Below, one piece after another: positions 1 through 3,285 of a stretch of DNA of 5,689 nt (its first letter is position 1; each line of letters begins with the position of its first letter). The stretch lies in the NCBI GenBank assembly GCA_900555005.1, contig USJM01000125.1, positions 1-5,689 on the forward strand. Direction: 5' to 3'. The translations under genes and the position numbers were made by a program. The DNA comes from an uncultured Lachnospiraceae bacterium. Its GTDB lineage: Bacteria > Bacillota_A > Clostridia > Lachnospirales > Lachnospiraceae. Below the pieces are notes generated by a model that made no database searches, had not been told where the DNA came from, and worked only from the letters and a program-made list of their open reading frames with translations.

Positions 1-2
1 GG

Positions 3-767
3 ACAGGAACAGCATCCACAACAAAGGAAACACAGGCGCCGGTCATTCGTGTGACGGAAAAGATCACGGAAGCGCCTCAAACGGAGAGTGAACCGCAGAC
101 ACAGGCACCGCAGACCGAGACGCAGGCGCCGCAGACTGAGACACCGGCCTCGCAGTCAGAGACACAGCCGCAGACTTCTGCGCCGCTTACGAAGGAGCAG
201 GAGATGGCACAGGAGACAAAGTACACAGAGTCAAAGACGATGTGGGCAAAGGATGATGTGAACGTCCGTGATACGCCGACAACAGAGGAGGAGAACATCT
301 CCTACAGCTTCGACCAGGGACAGACGGCAACCGTCATCGGAGAGACGCCGGGCTGGTATGAGGTGTCCATTCCGTATACGGATAATGACGGAAATTCGCA
401 GGAGTACACAGGCTTTGTCTCGAAGGAGTTTATGTCTGAGACAGAGGTACAGCCGAAGACGGACGAGGAGCGGGCTGCGGCGGCAGGCGGAGCGGGAGAG
501 ACAACCGCCCCGGCAGACGGGACAGCACAGAATACGGACTCCGGCTCCGCACAGAACGTATCGCCTTCTTCCAGTCAGTCATCTGGCGGCAATACGGTCA
601 CGATGGCATCAGATGCGAATATCCGGGCTGACGCATCCCAGACATCCGATGTTGTCGGAACGGTCAGCGCAGGCGAGAAGGTGACGGTCACCGGCGATGC
701 GGATGGCTGGTATCAGGTTGAGTACAATGGCGTCACAGGTTATGTGAATAAGAACCTGGTTGGCTGA
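3..767 (+). CDS. SH3b-domain protein, probably secreted or a lipoprotein; 5' end outside the window
   Basis: The frame is open from the first complete codon (base 3) to TGA at 765-767, giving 254 visible residues; the true start lies upstream. A GTG at 51 is in frame but has no ribosome binding site and falls inside continuous coding sequence. Counting from base 3, residues 1-75 are a Thr/Gln/Pro/Glu-rich spacer with near-identical heptads (QAPQTET). A first SH3b domain spans about 80-145 (VNVR, then TVIGETPGWYEV, then GFVSKEF) and has a longer middle loop than usual. A Gly/Ala/Ser-rich linker follows, and a second SH3b domain at about 197-254 (ANIR, KVTVTG, GWYQV, GVTGYV) ends the protein. 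Bacterial SH3b domains generally bind peptidoglycan or other wall polymers. No catalytic domain is visible, though one could lie upstream. The spacer sequence APVIRVTEKITEAP resembles the segment just after the lipobox of the next gene (AKVVRVIIESETEAE), so I infer a paralogous lipoprotein with only a short missing N-terminus. Confidence 0.85.
   Translation, partial: TGTASTTKETQAPVIRVTEKITEAPQTESEPQTQAPQTETQAPQTETPASQSETQPQTSAPLTKEQEMAQETKYTESKTMWAKDDVNVRDTPTTEEENISYSFDQGQTATVIGETPGWYEVSIPYTDNDGNSQEYTGFVSKEFMSETEVQPKTDEERAAAAGGAGETTAPADGTAQNTDSGSAQNVSPSSSQSSGGNTVTMASDANIRADASQTSDVVGTVSAGEKVTVTGDADGWYQVEYNGVTGYVNKNLVG
69..185 (+). repeat. Heptad-coding tandem repeats in the Thr/Gln/Pro spacer
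   Basis: Two adjacent 21-base units at 102-122 and 123-143 both encode QAPQTET and differ only at silent third positions. A related copy lies upstream at 69-89 (EAPQTES) and a degenerate one at 144-164 (PASQSET); short PQT units lie at 93-101 and 168-176. The copies keep the reading frame, so changes in copy number would lengthen or shorten a flexible spacer that probably spans part of the cell wall. Confidence 0.75.
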
Positions 768-787
768 GAAGCGCTGCACACAGGAGG

Positions 788-818
788 GAAAGCGGCTGTT
801 TATGCCGCTTTCTTTTTT
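788..818 (+). terminator. Intrinsic terminator after the first SH3b gene
   Basis: A perfect 9-bp stem, GAAAGCGGC (788-796) with GCCGCTTTC (804-812), closes a 7-base loop and is followed at once by six T residues (813-818). It starts 20 bases after the stop codon. This is a classic Rho-independent terminator and separates the first gene from the next transcription unit. Confidence 0.92.
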
Positions 819-819
819 C

Positions 820-848
820 TTGATGAGGCATATGGCGCGTGATAAAAT
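820..848 (+). promoter_or_regulatory. Extended -10 vegetative-type promoter for the SH3b lipoprotein gene
   Basis: The -35 candidate TTGATG (820-825) matches the TTGACA consensus at 4 of 6 bases. After a 17-base spacer comes TAAAAT (843-848), 5 of 6 to TATAAT. TGA immediately precedes it (840-842), making an extended -10. Transcription would begin near 854-856, leaving a leader of about 40 bases before the TTG start. The promoter begins two bases after the terminator's T-tract. Confidence 0.75.
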
Positions 849-882
849 ATCGAAAGAATGATTTGCGAAATAGATTCGATAT
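847..882. repeat. Perfect 8-bp inverted repeat around the predicted transcription start
   Basis: ATATCGAA (847-854) is the exact reverse complement of TTCGATAT (875-882), with 20 bases between the arms. An extra CGAA lies at 866-869, making a short pair with TTCG at 875-878. The left arm overlaps the last bases of the -10 box and the right arm abuts the GGAGG ribosome binding site at 883. Most of the left arm should lie before the start point, so a DNA operator is more likely than an RNA hairpin. No regulator is identified, and AT-rich chance pairing remains possible. Confidence 0.4.
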
Positions 883-887
883 GGAGG
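883..887 (+). promoter_or_regulatory. Ribosome binding site that selects the TTG start
   Basis: GGAGG at 883-887 is followed by 8 bases and then TTG at 896. The in-frame ATG at 881 overlaps this site and has no Shine-Dalgarno sequence of its own (upstream is AT-rich). The in-frame GTG at 839 lies in the promoter. TTG 896 is therefore the best-supported start. Confidence 0.82.
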
Positions 888-895
888 AAAACAAC

Positions 896-2527
896 TTGAG
901 TAAGAGAAGCAGGGCGGCGTATGCCGGATTATCCTGTGTGCTCTTTGCTGCGGTGATGCTTTCCGGATGTGGCAAAGCCAGGATCGGTGGGAGTACAGGA
1001 AGTGCCGACAGTGAGAAGACGGCAGCCTCGAGCGAGCAGGCGAAGGTTGTTCGTGTGATCATTGAGTCGGAAACAGAGGCAGAAACGACACCGGAGACAC
1101 AGAAGCTGATCACGTCCGTTGACTATACGTCGAAGGATGGGACAGTAAAGATCACACTGCCGGATAATACCTGGAAGGTGACACAGGATGCGGATGAGAT
1201 GCGGGTTTTCTCATCCGGGAATGACGCGATGATCAACATCGTTCATGCCAGCACAGAGGCGGCGATGAAGACACTGACTGTCCAGACGACGAAGGAGAAC
1301 CTCCAGGCGGCTCTTCTGAGCCAGTATTCAGAAGCCAGCGCCTTCAATATTGAAAGCTATGAGACAAAGACGGTCGGCAGTGTGAATGTCTACCGCTATG
1401 TCGTCCGGTATAATGCGGACGCCAGAATGTGGGCCTATGCCGTCACCTATGGGATTGTGGCACCCGACCAGGCCTACGTCATCACAGGCACCATTACAGA
1501 TAACAATACCACCCTGCTGAAGGCAGTGGAAGATTCTGTATACAGCTTCTCCGTGCTGAAGGATGAGGAGCTGAAGGCTGTGACGGATGCGATGACAGGA
1601 GAGTCCGAGAAGACCGCGTCTGCCGAAACAAAGCAGACAACGGCGCAGACGGCTTCTCCGACAGCATCAGGTGAGAATTCGACCCTTTCAACGTATGCAC
1701 AGCAGACGACCATGTACTCGGCTGACAGTGATGTGGTGAATATCCGCTCAGGGCCGGGGACAGATGCGGACATTGTCGGAACGCTCGCGGCAGGAGGAAA
1801 GGTCACGGTCACGGGAGAAACCAGCGGCTGGTACCAGGTGAGCGTGAATGGAGTGACCGGTTACATCAGAAAGGATTTTCTGACAAGCACGCAGACGACG
1901 ACACCTTCCACGACTTCTGCGGCGAACTCCACTTCTGATTCAGCTTCGGCTGCGGAGATTGCCAGCGCCTCCAATTATTCCAGCGCTTCAACGCTGTATA
2001 CGACAGATGGTGTGAATGTGCGGGCGAATCCGGGGACAGGCTCCGGCGTGCTGGCGACACTGGGAGCGGGAAGCGCCGTGACAGTCATCGGCGAGACAGA
2101 CAACTGGTATATTGTCTCGACCGGCTCTGGTAAGGGGTATATCGCCAAGTCGTATCTGTCTTCCAAGGCGCCGGCAGGAAGCAGCGCTTCCGGCAGCAGC
2201 TCCACAGGCAGTACCGGAAGCACAGGGAACGGAAACGGGACCAGTACAGGCAGCAGTTCAGGCAGCACAGGCAGTTCAGGCAGCGGCTCCGGAAGCGGGA
2301 CGCAGACAAGCGGTGTATCCACCATAACCGGGACGGTGACCTCGTCCTCTGCGAATAGCGTGACAGTCGCTGGAGACGATGGCAAAACCTATACGATTTA
2401 TACAGGGGATGCAGACATTACAACGGCTGACGGACTTTACTCCGGATTGCACATATCGGCATCCGTTGACAATTCCCAGACCGCCTCGGACGGGACGAAG
2501 TACGCGACATCCGTGACAGGCGAGTAA
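896..2527 (+). CDS. SH3b-domain lipoprotein with N-terminal alpha/beta domain and C-terminal beta domain
   Basis: From the TTG start the protein has 543 residues. A short basic segment (KRSR) is followed by a hydrophobic stretch and the lipobox LSGC, with Cys25 as the likely lipidation site, so the protein should be anchored on the outer face of the membrane. Residues about 30-70 are a Ser/Thr/Glu spacer. Residues 71-222 form a soluble domain opening with DYTSKDGTVKITLPDNTW; it resembles PsbP/Mog1-like or DUF1795-like lipoprotein domains, a tentative call by style. SH3b domain 1 is about 273-329 (VVNIRSGPG, KVTVTG, GWYQV, GVTGYI) and SH3b domain 2 about 367-421 (VNVRANPG, VTVIGE, NWYIV, KGYIAKSYL). 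A Gly/Ser/Thr linker at about 426-473 leads to a small beta-rich domain (475-543) with a DGKTYTIYT strand. A wall-binding role is likely and the precise function is unknown. It has its own promoter and probably shares a transcript with the next gene, 31 bases downstream. Confidence 0.9.
   Translation: MSKRSRAAYAGLSCVLFAAVMLSGCGKARIGGSTGSADSEKTAASSEQAKVVRVIIESETEAETTPETQKLITSVDYTSKDGTVKITLPDNTWKVTQDADEMRVFSSGNDAMINIVHASTEAAMKTLTVQTTKENLQAALLSQYSEASAFNIESYETKTVGSVNVYRYVVRYNADARMWAYAVTYGIVAPDQAYVITGTITDNNTTLLKAVEDSVYSFSVLKDEELKAVTDAMTGESEKTASAETKQTTAQTASPTASGENSTLSTYAQQTTMYSADSDVVNIRSGPGTDADIVGTLAAGGKVTVTGETSGWYQVSVNGVTGYIRKDFLTSTQTTTPSTTSAANSTSDSASAAEIASASNYSSASTLYTTDGVNVRANPGTGSGVLATLGAGSAVTVIGETDNWYIVSTGSGKGYIAKSYLSSKAPAGSSASGSSSTGSTGSTGNGNGTSTGSSSGSTGSSGSGSGSGTQTSGVSTITGTVTSSSANSVTVAGDDGKTYTIYTGDADITTADGLYSGLHISASVDNSQTASDGTKYATSVTGE
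2171..2314 (+). repeat. Low-complexity Gly/Ser/Thr-coding linker
   Basis: This stretch consists of imperfect repeats of short units such as ACAGGCAGT, GGCAGCAG and AGTTCAGGCAGC, all in frame. It encodes a linker of almost only Gly, Ser and Thr with a few Asn, between the second SH3b domain and the C-terminal beta domain. Such DNA is prone to slippage, but the frame is intact here. Confidence 0.8.
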
Positions 2528-2543
2528 GGCAGGGGAGCAGCAG

Positions 2544-2549
2544 AAGGAG
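2544..2549 (+). promoter_or_regulatory. Ribosome binding site of the yerC-like gene
   Basis: AAGGAG at 2544-2549 lies 9 bases before the ATG at 2559. No terminator or promoter is visible in the 31-base gap after the lipoprotein gene, which supports co-transcription. Confidence 0.7.
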
Positions 2550-2558
2550 ACGAGGATT

Positions 2559-2900
2559 ATGAGTAAACCGGTCAGAACGCCGGCAGTGGATGATCTCTGC
2601 GACGCCATACTGACACTGAAGACCCGGGAGGAAACGTACAAGTTTCTGGAGGATGTCTGTACAGTCAATGAGCTTCAGGCACTTTCTCAGCGGTTTGAGG
2701 TTGCGAAGATGCTGACGGAAGACAAGACATATGCGGAGATCGCAGATGAGACAGGGGCCTCTACGGCGACGGTCAGCCGGGTGAACCGCTCTCTTGTCTA
2801 TGGAGCGGATGGCTATGAGGTTGTTCTGAGCCGGATGGGGATCACCGGAAAGAAGGAGCAGGAGAAGAAGGAATCCGGCAGGAAAACCGAAGGAAGATGA
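2559..2900 (+). CDS. yerC: YerC/YecD family TrpR-related DNA-binding protein
   Basis: This 113-residue protein has the all-helical TrpR-superfamily pattern. Helical segments cover residues 9-34, then comes the family signature ELQALSQRFEVAKML (38-52), and then a helix-turn-helix at about 57-80 (YAEIADETGAS, then ATVSRVNRSL). The last 20 residues are a Lys/Glu/Arg-rich tail, slightly longer than expected for the family. YerC proteins are predicted cytoplasmic transcription regulators with unknown targets. Aligned to E. coli TrpR with no gap across the turn (Gly66 to TrpR Gly76), Arg74 and Thr71 match TrpR Arg84 and Thr81, but Val75 replaces Gly85 of the tryptophan pocket, so tryptophan is unlikely to be the ligand (inference). 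The ATG is set by AAGGAG 9 bases upstream. A terminator follows. Proximity to pcrA recalls B. subtilis, where yerC also lies near pcrA. Confidence 0.9.
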   Translation: MSKPVRTPAVDDLCDAILTLKTREETYKFLEDVCTVNELQALSQRFEVAKMLTEDKTYAEIADETGASTATVSRVNRSLVYGADGYEVVLSRMGITGKKEQEKKESGRKTEGR

Positions 2901-2925
2901 ACGGAGTGCAAGTGAAAAAGATCAG

Positions 2926-2954
2926 ACCGGCGGTGAAAGCCGCCGGTTTCTTTT
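2926..2954 (+). terminator. Intrinsic terminator after the yerC-like gene
   Basis: A perfect 8-bp GC-rich stem, ACCGGCGG (2926-2933) with CCGCCGGT (2940-2947), encloses the 6-base loop TGAAAG and is followed by TTCTTTT (2948-2954). It lies 25 bases after the TGA stop and ends the lipoprotein-yerC transcript. An A-rich run (2914-2919) precedes the stem, but no minus-strand gene nearby would need it. Confidence 0.9.
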
Positions 2955-2980
2955 GACCTGACAGAAGACAGGATGATAAC
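2953..2980 (+). promoter_or_regulatory. Candidate promoter for the small-protein/pcrA unit
   Basis: TTGACC (2953-2958) matches the -35 consensus at 5 of 6 bases and shares its first two T residues with the terminator tail. The best -10 at normal spacing is GATAAC (2975-2980), 4 of 6, after 16 bases. The -35 is good and the -10 mediocre. A promoter is expected here because a strong terminator lies just upstream and the next two genes share a strand. Confidence 0.5.
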
Positions 2981-2997
2981 AATCTGCATGCATATAT

Positions 2998-3003
2998 GGG
3001 AGG
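2998..3003 (+). promoter_or_regulatory. Ribosome binding site that selects ATG 3014
   Basis: GGGAGG at 2998-3003 lies 10 bases before ATG 3014. The earlier in-frame ATG at 2996 overlaps this site and has only AT-rich sequence upstream, so 3014 is preferred. The same geometry, with an upstream in-frame ATG fused to the binding site, occurs before the lipoprotein gene. Confidence 0.7.
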
Positions 3004-3013
3004 CGGATGCAAC

Positions 3014-3244
3014 ATGCGTCAGATGGAATTCAAGATGGAGCGGGAGAATCTTGTGAAGCCGGGAGACAAAATTCATGTGACGGAAGGTCAGCTTCCGGAA
3101 ACCTGGTATTACACGATCGAACCCGCGGTTGCGATGAGCGCCAACTATGGAATGAGAGAGCGGCTCAAGGTGTTTGACGGGACAGTGGTATCCGTCCGGG
3201 AAGACGAGAGCGGATATACGGTTACCTGTGAATTTGATGAGTGA
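3014..3244 (+). CDS. Small protein of unknown function, 76 residues, upstream of pcrA
   Basis: I do not recognise a named family. From ATG 3014 the protein has 76 residues, no signal peptide, no membrane segment and no cysteine, so it is probably cytoplasmic. The N-terminal third is mixed-charge and runs into a [11 protein letters not shown] motif typical of a turn between beta strands. A middle segment contains [10 protein letters not shown] and [14 protein letters not shown], probably strand then helix. The end (FDGTVVSV, then [10 protein letters not shown]) reads as two beta strands. The GTVxxV ... YxVTxEFD pattern recalls SH3/Tudor-like small barrels, including the C-terminal domain usual in PcrA, but this is only a visual likeness. 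Codon use matches its neighbours. It lies 41 bases ahead of pcrA with no terminator between, so the two are probably co-transcribed. Confidence 0.75.
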   Translation: MRQMEFKMERENLVKPGDKIHVTEGQLPETWYYTIEPAVAMSANYGMRERLKVFDGTVVSVREDESGYTVTCEFDE

Positions 3245-3272
3245 GCGTAACAGCCGCAGCGGGACGAATATT

Positions 3273-3279
3273 GGAGGAG
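3273..3279 (+). promoter_or_regulatory. Ribosome binding site of pcrA
   Basis: GGAGGAG (3273-3279) lies 6 bases before ATG 3286, a strong Shine-Dalgarno match. The rest of the 41-base gap after the small gene shows no promoter or hairpin. Confidence 0.8.
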
Positions 3280-3285
3280 AGACAT

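Noticed and set aside
51..53. GTG as the start of the first SH3b gene
   Set aside because: The same frame is open to the window edge, no Shine-Dalgarno sequence precedes the GTG, and upstream residues resemble the post-lipobox spacer of the paralogue.
268..684. Plus-strand 138-codon open frame overlapping the first SH3b gene in another frame
   Set aside because: The product is extremely Arg/Ser-rich and out of frame with two clear SH3b domains, as expected for a shadow frame.
1975..2385. Minus-strand Pro/Leu-rich open frame opposite the Gly/Ser linker
   Set aside because: It is the reverse complement of a low-complexity Gly/Ser/Thr-coding repeat; the repetition explains the absence of stops.
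2985..2998. Overlapping palindromes TGCATGCA and CATATATG before the small gene
   Set aside because: Each is only 8 bases, and short AT-rich or alternating palindromes are common by chance. There is no second copy or promoter geometry to support an operator.
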